Shown: in pieces, positions 8,471 through 16,679 of the stretch
How the letters are laid out: the number at the start of each line of letters is the position of its first letter
Position numbering within the stretch: the stretch's first letter is position 1
Assembly: GCA_946478755.1 (NCBI GenBank)
Contig: CAMLDJ010000045.1
Span: 1-27,978 of the forward strand
DNA length: 27,978 nucleotides
Direction of reading: 5' to 3'
Origin: an uncultured Pedobacter sp.
Lineage (GTDB): Bacteria > Bacteroidota > Bacteroidia > Sphingobacteriales > Sphingobacteriaceae
Program-made: the position numbers and the translations under genes
The notes under the pieces: generated by a model
Database searches by the model: none
The model's input: only the letters and a program-made list of their open reading frames with translations
Told to the model about the DNA's origin: nothing

Positions 8471-8857
8471 CTAATCTATTGTAGAATTCATACGGCAGTA
8501 AAACCTAAAGAGGTTAGAGTAACCTAACGATGTTTCTGAGGGGATGCTAGAACCTCTAAACCCGCGGAATTGTAATTGGTTTTGAGATGAGAACCTGAAA
8601 ATACCTGTTACTTTCACTGAAAGCGAGGTCTCGGGTACATTTGCAGATTTTGCAAATAAAGACCGGTTGATGAACTCGAAACTAAAGGTAGTTATTCCTA
8701 CCGAGGTACTTACTTCATGAGCATAATGTATGTTTTCATGATATATCGTTGCAGCATTTTGATGCCTGATATTAATTTGATCCTGCTTTGAAAAGCTATT
8801 CGTCTGGTTGTTGTAACAGGGAATATCAGATTTCTTAAGACTGGTGTTTACGCTCAT
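8471..8857 (-). CDS. hypothetical protein, 128 aa (doubtful)
   Basis: An uninterrupted frame of 128 codons with an ATG start between the toxin-antitoxin operon and the nucleotidyltransferase gene. It is rich in Ser and Asn, has no signal peptide or membrane segment, and matches no family I know. Residues around 39-45 read YHENIHY, which contains HExxH, the zinc-protease motif, but nothing else supports a peptidase. The opposite strand is full of stops, so it is not a shadow of a larger gene. It could be a real orphan or a chance frame. Confidence 0.35.
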   Translation of the reverse strand: MSVNTSLKKSDIPCYNNQTNSFSKQDQINIRHQNAATIYHENIHYAHEVSTSVGITTFSFEFINRSLFAKSANVPETSLSVKVTGIFRFSSQNQLQFRGFRGSSIPSETSLGYSNLFRFYCRMNSTID

Positions 8858-8952
8858 AAAAAATCTGCTCGCGTAACTATCGTCAATTTGGAGACTACCT
8901 GCACAAATTTCGTATCATTGAATATAATTTATTTCTAAATACCTAAATGAAT

Positions 8953-8982
8953 TGATTGAAATGAGAATCTACATTTCAATCA
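8953..8982. repeat. Hairpin-forming inverted repeat
   Basis: Perfect 11-bp arms (TGATTGAAATG and its complement CATTTCAATCA) around an 8-nt loop, 73 bp after the stop codon of the nucleotidyltransferase gene. Neither side has a T run, so it may stabilise an mRNA 3' end or bind a regulator rather than terminate transcription. Confidence 0.45.
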
Positions 8983-9054
8983 CCCTTAGATAACGCTTGC
9001 TACCTTAGGTTTCAGAAATTTAATCAAAATCAACTCCTACAGATTTACATTTGA

Positions 9055-9813
9055 TCAAAAATTTATCGACTTGATTTGCCTAACTACAAATTGTTTTGGA
9101 ATCACTTCCACCCCTTTATCGTCTTTTAATATTTTATTTCCAAGGTGCACGATTCTGGAATAAGCCTTAAAAATACCCAAAGAAAAATCCTTAGGTAAAA
9201 ATTTGTTGTCCACACACAACGGCCTCAAAACCATTTCCGGATGAGGAAAAAAATCAAAAGACTTTTTTCCTTTATTTTCCGCGCTTACCAGGATACATAT
9301 ATCGATATCGTTAGGATTTTCTACAGTGATATCCGTGAAGCTTCCACCCACAAGAACCTCTATCTCGATGATATTTTCTTCATTTTTAATTTGGAGTATG
9401 TAACGCTCAAGCTCATTGAAAAGTGTCCTTCGTTTCTCAGAAAAAAGGTATTCTTTTTTGAAAGCTTCTAGAGTAGAATCCTCGATTGGTTCAGTAAATG
9501 GAAAGTTAATTTTTGGCCTTACACCCAATTCGATACATACCCAACAATAGATATTAAACTCAAGCGCACTTAAATCTTTCCGGTTGCCTAAAATATTATA
9601 AACCTCTTCGGTCGTTAAGCCCTCATCTGCAAGTGTTTGGTCGTAATCGCTTAACAGCGCATTGAAACTGACCATAAATTGTTCTTCTGTTCTATCTTCC
9701 ATTTGCATTGTCTCAAATATATGCATAAATGAAATCAATTTCTCTGGCGGAACGACGATGGTAGGAATCAACTTTATCTGAAATATTATTGAGCTGCTAA
9801 AACTTAATTGCAA
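9055..9813 (-). CDS. Nucleotidyltransferase-fold protein (DUF6932-like)
   Basis: Up to 252 aa. The polymerase-beta-type catalytic motif is clear: VLVGGSFTD (154-161) followed by PNDIDICIL (167-175), i.e. GGS plus two carboxylates in D-x-D (Asp169 and Asp171). The GSF...NDID pattern matches DUF6932. Family members are predicted to transfer a nucleotide to a protein, RNA or small molecule; the substrate here is unknown. The N-terminal 110 residues are helical, with no recognisable domain. The longest frame begins with TTG; ATG at 9726 is a likely alternative and would lose a hydrophobic, unlikely first 29 residues. The gene is divergent from the nuclease-helicase pair with 138 bp between the outer starts, so the three may be one defence cluster. 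Confidence 0.7.
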   Translation of the reverse strand: MQLSFSSSIIFQIKLIPTIVVPPEKLISFMHIFETMQMEDRTEEQFMVSFNALLSDYDQTLADEGLTTEEVYNILGNRKDLSALEFNIYCWVCIELGVRPKINFPFTEPIEDSTLEAFKKEYLFSEKRRTLFNELERYILQIKNEENIIEIEVLVGGSFTDITVENPNDIDICILVSAENKGKKSFDFFPHPEMVLRPLCVDNKFLPKDFSLGIFKAYSRIVHLGNKILKDDKGVEVIPKQFVVRQIKSINF

Positions 9814-9854
9814 TATTAAATTAGGTGAAATACGTAATCGTTTTTTAAATAATA

Positions 9855-9881
9855 TAATTGTCTATCACAGACTGACAATTA
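9855..9881. promoter_or_regulatory. Inverted repeat in the divergent promoter region
   Basis: TAATTGTC and GACAATTA are perfect 8-bp arms separated by 11 bp, about one helical turn between half-site edges. They lie between the starts of the nucleotidyltransferase gene and the nuclease gene. The position suits a dimeric repressor controlling both directions. No regulator gene is adjacent. Confidence 0.4.
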
Positions 9882-9951
9882 AATGATATTAAAAGAACTA
9901 TTATTACTTTAGGGAATATTATTCACCTATAACATCTCAAATATTTTTTTA

Positions 9952-11838
9952 ATGTATTTAAACGCTCTTCAAATTACCAATTTTCGAAAAATTAACGACC
10001 TATCGCTGCAATTCAATTCTGGAGTAAACCTTCTCGTAGGAGAAAATGATGCGGGGAAGTCATGCATTTTAGACGCAATAAGGTTAGTCACAGGTGTCTA
10101 TGGCAATGATTACCTAAGGATTTCTGAAGAAGACTTCTACGGAAATCATTTGGGTAGATCAACGTTCTTACAGATATCCTGTGATTTTAGAGGACTATCG
10201 GAACAGCAGTGTGCAAGTTTTTTAGAATGGCTTAGCGTGGATGAAGACGGATTTTATCTTAAGCTTACTCTTAATGCCAAACGAAAGGACAGGGGAAATT
10301 CAACTTTTGAGGTATTCTATGATATCAAAGCTGGTGAAAGTGAGGAGAGTGGCGCGATAGGCGGTGAAGCAAAAGCTAAACTAAAGGTTACTTATTTGAA
10401 GCCGTTAAGAGATGCAGGTTACGAGCTGGCTCCCAGAAGAGGGTCAAGACTTTCGCAGATTTTAGGTGCATATGATATATTTCAACAACAACCCAATATC
10501 GTTCACCCACTGGTCGAAACCATGAATAAAGCCAATGCTGACATCACAGATTATTTCGACGATAAGGATGGTAAGGTCGTGTCGGATACAATTAACCATA
10601 CCTATTTAAAGGAGATATCACTCAACAACAATCCCCTGCAGTCAAAATTTGGCATAGCTGCAAATAGTCTTGGCAGAATATTGGAAAAATTAGAACTTAT
10701 CGGCTATTCCGGAACCTCCGACACAAATATAGGCCTAGGTAGTAATAATCTACTATTCATTGCAGCAGAGATGTTATTGCTCAATGAAGATAGTGGCTAT
10801 GATGGATTAAAGCTCTCATTGATAGAGGAGATTGAAGCACATATTCATCCGCAGGCACAAATAAATCTGATCGATTTTATTAATAAACACTGTGCCAAAA
10901 TAGGATTTCAAAGCATAATTACTACCCACAGTAATTCTCTGGCCTCCAAAATTAACATCGCCAACCTTATCATTTGTAAAAATGGGAAGGCATTTCCCTT
11001 GGCCCCAACATTCACAAGGCTTGCAAGCAGCGATTATACTTTTCTCGGCAGGTTTCTGGATGACACAAAGTCGAATCTGTTTTTTGCCCAGGGCCTCCTT
11101 ATTGTCGAAGGAGATGCTGAAAATCTAATCTTACCCTCTTTAGCCGAAAAAATAGATCTTCCTTTGCATAAATATGGAATATCGATTGTCAACGTTGGAA
11201 GCACCGCACTCTTACGCTACTCAAAAATTTTCCAAAGAAATGATGCACAGACAATCGGCATCAAGGTATCTTGCATAACCGACCGGGATATTCCGCCTCA
11301 AGCAGCGAAAAATTTTACTTATCAAGTCAAACGACGTGGTACTGATACCCTGGAAGATGTTCCCTTGTTGTCGATAAACAGAAAAACAGAGGATGATTAT
11401 GATACCGTCACTTTAGATTCAATCATCAAGGCAAAAGAAGAAAAGTACAGGGGAGGAGATGTGGAAGTTTTTTTAGCTAAGACTTGGACACTGGAATATG
11501 AACTTGCCACCAGTGTACTATCTCACCTGATTCACCGGGCGATATTAATTGCGATTCGGACCAACAACGGAGAGAAATTACTGGCTTATTCAGACTACAG
11601 GAACATCAGAAGGCAAAGTGATCAGGATTTCGATTCATGGACTTCAGACGCGAAAACCAAGGAGGAAATTGCTGTGGAGATATATGCGCCGCTTGAGCGA
11701 AAAATTGTCTCTAAGGCAGTGACCGCTCAAATTTTTGCGAGGTTGCTTGTCAGCGATAAAACAGATAAGCAATCTATAGCTGGCGACCCTTCTCTAAAAT
11801 ATTTGGTTTCAGCTATTAAACATGCCGCAAATGTTTAA
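9952..11838 (+). CDS. GajA-like OLD-family ATP-dependent endonuclease
   Basis: A 628-aa protein with an ABC-type ATPase domain and a TOPRIM nuclease domain, the order found in OLD nucleases. Visible motifs: N-terminal LQITNFRKI, Walker A GENDAGKS (30-37), signature-like GLGSNN (261-266), Walker B with LIEEIEAHIHP (290-300), THSNS (325-329), and the TOPRIM acidic centres VEGDAE (385-390) and DRDIPP (444-449). The length is close to GajA of Gabija, roughly 580 aa. Its 3' end overlaps the helicase start by 17 bases, so the two are translationally coupled. In Gabija, GajA nicks phage DNA when nucleotides are depleted. Assignment to Gabija rests on domain order plus partner gene; other OLD-plus-helicase systems remain possible. 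Confidence 0.8.
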   Translation: MYLNALQITNFRKINDLSLQFNSGVNLLVGENDAGKSCILDAIRLVTGVYGNDYLRISEEDFYGNHLGRSTFLQISCDFRGLSEQQCASFLEWLSVDEDGFYLKLTLNAKRKDRGNSTFEVFYDIKAGESEESGAIGGEAKAKLKVTYLKPLRDAGYELAPRRGSRLSQILGAYDIFQQQPNIVHPLVETMNKANADITDYFDDKDGKVVSDTINHTYLKEISLNNNPLQSKFGIAANSLGRILEKLELIGYSGTSDTNIGLGSNNLLFIAAEMLLLNEDSGYDGLKLSLIEEIEAHIHPQAQINLIDFINKHCAKIGFQSIITTHSNSLASKINIANLIICKNGKAFPLAPTFTRLASSDYTFLGRFLDDTKSNLFFAQGLLIVEGDAENLILPSLAEKIDLPLHKYGISIVNVGSTALLRYSKIFQRNDAQTIGIKVSCITDRDIPPQAAKNFTYQVKRRGTDTLEDVPLLSINRKTEDDYDTVTLDSIIKAKEEKYRGGDVEVFLAKTWTLEYELATSVLSHLIHRAILIAIRTNNGEKLLAYSDYRNIRRQSDQDFDSWTSDAKTKEEIAVEIYAPLERKIVSKAVTAQIFARLLVSDKTDKQSIAGDPSLKYLVSAIKHAANV

Positions 11839-13774
11839 CATAAATAACCTTTCGGTTTCCGAAGCAGAAATTGCCACAGTCGAAGCGAGATTTGGATTTG
11901 GATTTAATGATGCGCAGAAGAATCTCATTAGATTCTGGGAATCAGCGGATATCCAGGCTTGTCCAGGGAGTGGCAAGACAACGACACTCGCTGGTAAATT
12001 GATCCTACTAGCCAATAAGATTCCGGCAAATTTTAGACAAGGTATTTGTGTTATAACACATACAAATATCGCCGTTGAAGAAATAAAAGCCAAACTGGGA
12101 GATACCGCAGGTTTTTATTTTCAGTATCCAAATCATTTCGGTACCATTCAGTCCTTCATAGATAAATTTTTAGTCATTCCTTACTACCGTACCAAGTTTA
12201 AGCAGAGCCCTAAAATTGTTGATGAATGGACTTACGATCAGGAAATTCATAACCTTTATGAGCTCCAAGTAAATGGAACATTAAGTTATTTAACAGGTAG
12301 AAAAAATGTTTTTCTAGGCGGACTTAGCTTTAACCGACATAATTTTCAGGTATCCAAATCTGTCAACGAAAAGGAGAAATGGGCTCTCAACGGTATCACC
12401 GATTCGGTTATGGAAAAATATTATGACCGCATTAAAAAGGCAAAAGTGAAACTTTTAAAAGCCGGTTACCTTAAATATGATGAGGCATATGCTTTTGCCT
12501 TTCGATATATTCTTAAACATCCGAAGATCATTGATTACATATGCGAGCGATTCCCAGTTGTCTTTGTCGATGAGATGCAGGACATGGACCAGGAGCAACA
12601 GGAAATAATTTCCAAGCTCTTTGAAAAGAAGTCTGTCTTGCAGCGAATTGGTGATATCAATCAGTCAATATTCAGTCTGAAATCCAAGGAAGATAGTAAA
12701 GAATGGGTTCCGGTTACCAACCCGAATCTTGCTCTTGGTCATTCAAATAGGCTATCTAACCATTTGGCGGATAAAGTCAGGGACATATGTTGTAGTCCTC
12801 AACCGATGACAGGCTGGAATAACCCAAGCCCTGTAAAACCTGTAATATTTGTCTATGACGATGATTCTATTTTGCAGGTGAAAGATGCCTTTGCAAAAAA
12901 AGTGATTGAAAATAATCTTCATAAAAAAGGACAAATTAAAGTTGTTGGCTCCAGAATCAACGACTCTAAGTTAAATATCAACTCCTACTGGACGCAATTC
13001 AACAGACTTTACAAACGCAATGAGCATCCAAATCTCACCTCTTTCCTAGCCGAAGTTAAGCAGCATTTATATCAAGATAAAAATCTGAAATCGCTCAGGA
13101 ATGATTTCCTAAGCTGTTTGTGCGTTTGCTTAAGGAAAAATAAAATAAAAAACCCGGCAAACGGCTACTATTTTACTCCGTTTTCATTTGTTTCCTTTTT
13201 GAAAGACGCCGGGCATTTGCGTTTCCAGCAGCTCATCAATTTAAGAATAGCGACGTGGATCTTAGTGCTAAGGCAAAATGGTGAAATCATTGATGAAGTG
13301 GAGCAGTCAGTAAGATTGGCAATAAAGCTTTTGGGAACATCTGCAAATTCAGATACTGAAGCTTTTTTAAAAGAGATAGAAGTGGAAGCGTCATCAGAGC
13401 TCCAGGAAAACAGAATTTACGAATATACATATGGAAATGAATCTGTTGCTCTTCATTTTGATACCATTCATGGGGTCAAAGGGGAGACGCATACAGCCAC
13501 CCTTTATCTGGAAACGTATTTAAGGACATTTGACATCGGAGGGAAAATTTTGAATTTTATAATGGCAAATGATTTAGGCAGAGAAAAAATGAGAAAGGAT
13601 AACGCTTGTTATAGAAAATTACCGCATGCTTATGTAGCTATAACGCGGGCAACAGATTTCTTTTCTCTATCTGTCAACTCCATTCGGTTTTCAGTTGACC
13701 ATAAGGCTTATTTCGAGGATGAAAACAATGGATGGGAGGTTGTCTATTTATTATCTCCCGGGGAACTTGAATAA
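11822..13774 (+). CDS. GajB-like UvrD-family helicase
   Basis: A 650-aa superfamily 1 helicase. Motif I ACPGSGKTTT (46-55), motif Ia CVITHTNIA (76-84), motif II FVDEMQDMD (248-256), motif III GDINQSIFS (278-286), motif V TIHGVKGETH (548-557) and motif VI YVAITRA (604-610) are all present in order, so it should be an active ATPase. It is longer than the Bacillus GajB (roughly 500 aa); the extra length lies mainly in an insert at about residues 120-210 and another at 380-540. The ATG at 11822 overlaps the nuclease gene; ATG 11831 is an alternative. The last 600 bp are duplicated downstream, but this copy is intact. Confidence 0.8.
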   Translation: MPQMFNINNLSVSEAEIATVEARFGFGFNDAQKNLIRFWESADIQACPGSGKTTTLAGKLILLANKIPANFRQGICVITHTNIAVEEIKAKLGDTAGFYFQYPNHFGTIQSFIDKFLVIPYYRTKFKQSPKIVDEWTYDQEIHNLYELQVNGTLSYLTGRKNVFLGGLSFNRHNFQVSKSVNEKEKWALNGITDSVMEKYYDRIKKAKVKLLKAGYLKYDEAYAFAFRYILKHPKIIDYICERFPVVFVDEMQDMDQEQQEIISKLFEKKSVLQRIGDINQSIFSLKSKEDSKEWVPVTNPNLALGHSNRLSNHLADKVRDICCSPQPMTGWNNPSPVKPVIFVYDDDSILQVKDAFAKKVIENNLHKKGQIKVVGSRINDSKLNINSYWTQFNRLYKRNEHPNLTSFLAEVKQHLYQDKNLKSLRNDFLSCLCVCLRKNKIKNPANGYYFTPFSFVSFLKDAGHLRFQQLINLRIATWILVLRQNGEIIDEVEQSVRLAIKLLGTSANSDTEAFLKEIEVEASSELQENRIYEYTYGNESVALHFDTIHGVKGETHTATLYLETYLRTFDIGGKILNFIMANDLGREKMRKDNACYRKLPHAYVAITRATDFFSLSVNSIRFSVDHKAYFEDENNGWEVVYLLSPGELE

Positions 13775-13957
13775 ATATCTATCAGATCCAACCGGTGCTA
13801 ATCTTTAGAAAAAAGCGATATCAATCACCTGCAAAAATGCTCTTCCCATTTTATATCGGAGTACGTACCCTTTCCATTGAAATAACTCATAACGTCCATC
13901 GGTCATATATACCCACCCTCGCTACCTTTTCTTTTTAGTATCAGTCCGTTTTTGTTT
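13166..13957 (+). repeat. Left copy of the long direct repeat
   Basis: This 792-bp segment covers helicase codons from about 449 to the stop, the short spacer, and 137 bp of the 3' end of an NlpE-like lipoprotein gene. It aligns colinearly with 16176-16886 at roughly 93-95 per cent by eye, apart from an 81-bp block (13500-13580) and a 2-bp step absent from the right copy. Homology stops abruptly at both ends. The helicase part is intact here; the lipoprotein part is not. Confidence 0.9.
13821..13957 (-). pseudogene. 3' fragment of the NlpE-like lipoprotein gene
   Basis: The segment matches the last 137 or so bases of the complete lipoprotein gene at 16747-16886, including its stop codon (13821-13823), then homology ends in the middle of the coding sequence. 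One base is missing in a T run relative to the intact copy (near 13850) and another near 13903, so the frame is also broken. It is a truncated by-product of the duplication and cannot make a protein. Confidence 0.85.
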
Positions 13958-14086
13958 TGTCTATAAATTTGATGTATGGGTAAAAATTTTGAAAGTTATT
14001 CAGAAGCTTTATTATAGAGGACTCCAAAAAAAAATATTTTAAAAAAGCTATTTGATTATATTTACAAAAAAACAAAAGCGCATCTT

Positions 14087-14710
14087 ATGCTTCACATTTT
14101 ATACGTTATTGCAATCATTGCTGAAGCAATGACAGCATCTTTCTCTGCTGGCCGAAGAGATATGGATTATATGGGAGTTGTTATTATCGCATGGGTAACG
14201 GCACTAGGCGGAGGGACCATCCGAAATCTGCTACTGGGGCATTATCCGATGACATGGGTCGAACATCCAGTTTATCTGATCCTGACAGCTGTGGCTGCCT
14301 TAATTACTACTGTTGCATCTCAACGCGTTTTGAAACTCAAAAAGCTGTTTCTGATTTTAGATGCCATTGGACTGGTTGTGTTCACAATACTTGGTTGTCA
14401 ATTGGCAATTGATATGAATATGCCATCTATCATTGTGATTATATGCGGAATGATTACTGGCTGTGCCGGTGGCATTATGAGAGATTTGCTTTGTAACGAT
14501 ATCCCCTTAATTTTTCAAAAGGAAATATATGCTAGTGTTTCTTTGGTCACAGGTATTGTATTTGTTTTAGGATTATACCTTATTCCTACTCCATATCATT
14601 ATGCTACGGTACTGGCTTTTTTTATAGGCTTGGTTTTTAGATTACTGGCAGTGCATTATGACTGGTCCCTTCCTAAGTTTATTTTTAGGGACGAAAATAA
14701 AGAAGAGTAA
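14087..14710 (+). CDS. Trimeric intracellular cation (TRIC) channel family protein
   Basis: A 207-aa inner-membrane protein of the YadS/UPF0126 family, the bacterial TRIC channels that conduct K(+). Seven hydrophobic segments run through the sequence. The two internal repeats typical of the family are visible: GGGTIRNLLLG (about residues 42-52) in the first half and AGGIMRDLLCNDIPLIF (about 126-142) in the second. The first repeat has Asn where most members have Asp. Its length is normal. The start ATG has no Shine-Dalgarno sequence; TATATTTA at 14057-14064 is a possible -7 box with one mismatch. It is the first gene of the block between the two direct repeats. Confidence 0.9.
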   Translation: MLHILYVIAIIAEAMTASFSAGRRDMDYMGVVIIAWVTALGGGTIRNLLLGHYPMTWVEHPVYLILTAVAALITTVASQRVLKLKKLFLILDAIGLVVFTILGCQLAIDMNMPSIIVIICGMITGCAGGIMRDLLCNDIPLIFQKEIYASVSLVTGIVFVLGLYLIPTPYHYATVLAFFIGLVFRLLAVHYDWSLPKFIFRDENKEE

Positions 14711-14742
14711 TGTTTAAATAATCTGGACGCCCTGTCAGGTAA

Positions 14743-14985
14743 TTAATACTTCTGAGTTATTATTCTATACTTTTTGCCGGGAGCATTATCTTTTGTCGAT
14801 TGATTTAAAGATCGCGATAGAGACTGTCTCGTCCTAGATTTGCTGGTCGTTTTTCGTGATCCATTATTACTTTCCGTGTACGCGGCAGCTTCCGCCAGTT
14901 GCAGGAAGTCCATCGTAACCTCCAGGGTATTTGTCAAGATATTTGTTGTGATTGTTACCTGAGGAGATTCTAGCGATATGTTCAT
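14743..14985 (-). CDS. hypothetical protein, 80 aa
   Basis: A small frame convergent with the channel gene (33 bp between stops). The N-terminal half is acidic to neutral with a possible short helix (FLQLAEAAAY), and the second half is rich in Ser, Thr, Lys and Arg. There is no signal peptide or membrane segment, and I know no family for it. Its composition differs from typical shadow frames, but its length gives little statistical support. Confidence 0.4.
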   Translation of the reverse strand: MNISLESPQVTITTNILTNTLEVTMDFLQLAEAAAYTESNNGSRKTTSKSRTRQSLSRSLNQSTKDNAPGKKYRIITQKY

Positions 14986-15213
14986 GTTGTTCAGTTTTGC
15001 TCTTAATGTCGAGTCCGCTTGCTTTTATTTTCTAGAACTTGTAGTTTGGTAGCTGACAGCTTTTTGTGGTCACTTAGCTACATGATTGACTAATTTATAT
15101 GACTAATAGGCTTACGGCTATTAATTCAGGATCCATGTAGAGATACTATCATTAAATATAGATTACTCAAAGAAGGAAATCCCAATAGAAATCACCTAAC
15201 CCCACCTCATATC

Positions 15214-16167
15214 ATGGAAAGTCTGCAAACAATTAAAAGCATTGACATGGTCGACATCCAGTCTAAAGCTATTGAACTACGCCGAACTGGTAATTTTGAA
15301 AAAATGCTATCAACAGATGAGATCTTTAAATTGATAGATGTACACTGTCCCTATTATGCCCTGAAAGAAGTCCGTGTGGATGCAAATAATTTTGCTATCG
15401 CAAGAATAGACATTGAGCAGTCTTTAGGAGATGAAATTCTTCCGGTCACAGTATCAGAGACTTGCAGGCACCTTGCCATCCTTGGGTCAGTTTGCTGCGC
15501 CATGGCTAACCCAGTAAAGCAAAAACACTACTACCTTGCCTATAGCGGGACTTATAAAAGAACAATTGAGAAGGAACATTATACTGGAAATGAATTAATT
15601 GCAACTGCTGAGTGCACCTCCTTTAATAAGAGAAAGGCAACTGCAAAGGCTTGTTTTTTAGATGAGCAAAATCAACTTATAGGTGGAATAGAAGTCAGTT
15701 TTCATGTTATTCCCCAGGCGATCTTCGAACGGCTTTATTATAATTTTTATAAAGCATCACCAGATTTTGGGATGAAAAACCCATATCTTAAAAAAAATCC
15801 GCTTTTTGATATTAAATTCTCTGATTCCTCAGCTTCGGCCACTTTAGGTAAAGTACAGGATGATTTTTGTACGGGCCATTTTCCTCACTTCCCGGCTATG
15901 CCAGTGGCGATACTAATGAGCTCTCTTCTGGATCTGGCTACAATTTACATTCATCATGTAACCTGTGATCGCTCATTAAAAATGGCAATCAGGGAAGTTA
16001 CTTTGTTGGCTGATAACATTGGGTTTTCAGGAGAAGAAGTAATGGTACATGTTAACCAAGAGACTTGTTTGGATAATCGGTTTAGGCTTCGTTGTACCGC
16101 AACATTAACTGATGGTAAAAGCATAGGGGATATAACAGCGATTATAGAAGCCATTAGAAATGACTGA
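15214..16167 (+). CDS. Double-hotdog dehydratase-like protein (FabA/FabZ superfamily)
   Basis: A 317-aa soluble protein that appears to contain two hotdog domains. The second half has GHFPHFPAMPVAIL (221-234), clearly related to the FabZ active-site segment GHFPxxPxxPG with its catalytic His (His222), but the Glu expected about a dozen residues later is replaced by Ser/Ser. The first half has VTVSETCRHLAILGSV (78-93), which resembles the Glu-bearing helix of FabZ/FabA (Glu82), with no matching His segment. Known relatives dehydrate 3-hydroxyacyl thioesters on ACP or CoA; here substrate and pathway are unknown since no fatty-acid or polyketide genes are adjacent. It ends nine bases before the right copy of the direct repeat. 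Confidence 0.65.
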   Translation: MESLQTIKSIDMVDIQSKAIELRRTGNFEKMLSTDEIFKLIDVHCPYYALKEVRVDANNFAIARIDIEQSLGDEILPVTVSETCRHLAILGSVCCAMANPVKQKHYYLAYSGTYKRTIEKEHYTGNELIATAECTSFNKRKATAKACFLDEQNQLIGGIEVSFHVIPQAIFERLYYNFYKASPDFGMKNPYLKKNPLFDIKFSDSSASATLGKVQDDFCTGHFPHFPAMPVAILMSSLLDLATIYIHHVTCDRSLKMAIREVTLLADNIGFSGEEVMVHVNQETCLDNRFRLRCTATLTDGKSIGDITAIIEAIRND

Positions 16168-16175
16168 AGTCCATT

Positions 16176-16679
16176 TACTATTTACTCCATTTTCATTTGT
16201 TCCCTTTTTGAAAGATGCCGGGCATTTGCGTTTCCAGCAGCTCATCAATTTAAGAATAGCGAAGTGGATCTTAGTGCTGAGGCAAAATGGTGAAATCATT
16301 GATGAAGTGGAGCAGTCAGTAAGATTGGCAATAAAGCTTTTAGGAACATCTGCAAATTCAGATACTGAAGCTTTTTTAAAAGAGAGAAGTGGAAGCGTCA
16401 TCAGAGTTCCAGGAAAACAGAATTTACGAATATACATGCGGAAATGAATCTGCTGCTCTTCATTTTGATACCATTCATGGGGTCAAAGGGGAGATGTATA
16501 CAGCCAGAGAAAAAATGAAAAAGGATAACGCTTGTTTTAGAAAATTACCGCATGCCTATGTAGCTATAACCCGGGCAACAGATTTCTTTTCTCTATCGTT
16601 CAACTCCATTCGGTTTTCAGCTGACCATAAAGCATATTTCGAGGGTAAAAACAATGGATGGGAGATTGTCTATTTGTAA
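16176..16679 (+). pseudogene. Decayed 3' fragment of the GajB-like helicase gene
   Basis: The first part (to about 16385) reads the helicase residues from about 449 to 518 nearly unchanged. A 2-bp deletion then shifts the frame, and the second part (16389-16679) continues in another frame through TIHGVKGE and YVAITRA to an early stop. An 81-bp in-frame deletion (about 27 codons, bounded by a short CA repeat in the left copy) removes the sequence between motifs V and VI. It lacks the Walker motifs and cannot be functional. The accumulated damage shows that this half of the repeat is not under selection. Confidence 0.9.

Noticed and set aside
13958..16175. Composite transposon or integron carrying the TRIC and hotdog genes
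   Set aside because: No transposase, recombinase, terminal inverted repeats or short target duplication is visible. The long flanking repeats are made of host genes, which fits homologous single crossover better.
16160..16447. Separate 95-aa protein starting inside the end of the hotdog gene
   Set aside because: All but the first few codons are a copy of an internal helicase segment, followed by out-of-frame sequence. It is part of the decayed duplicate, not a gene.
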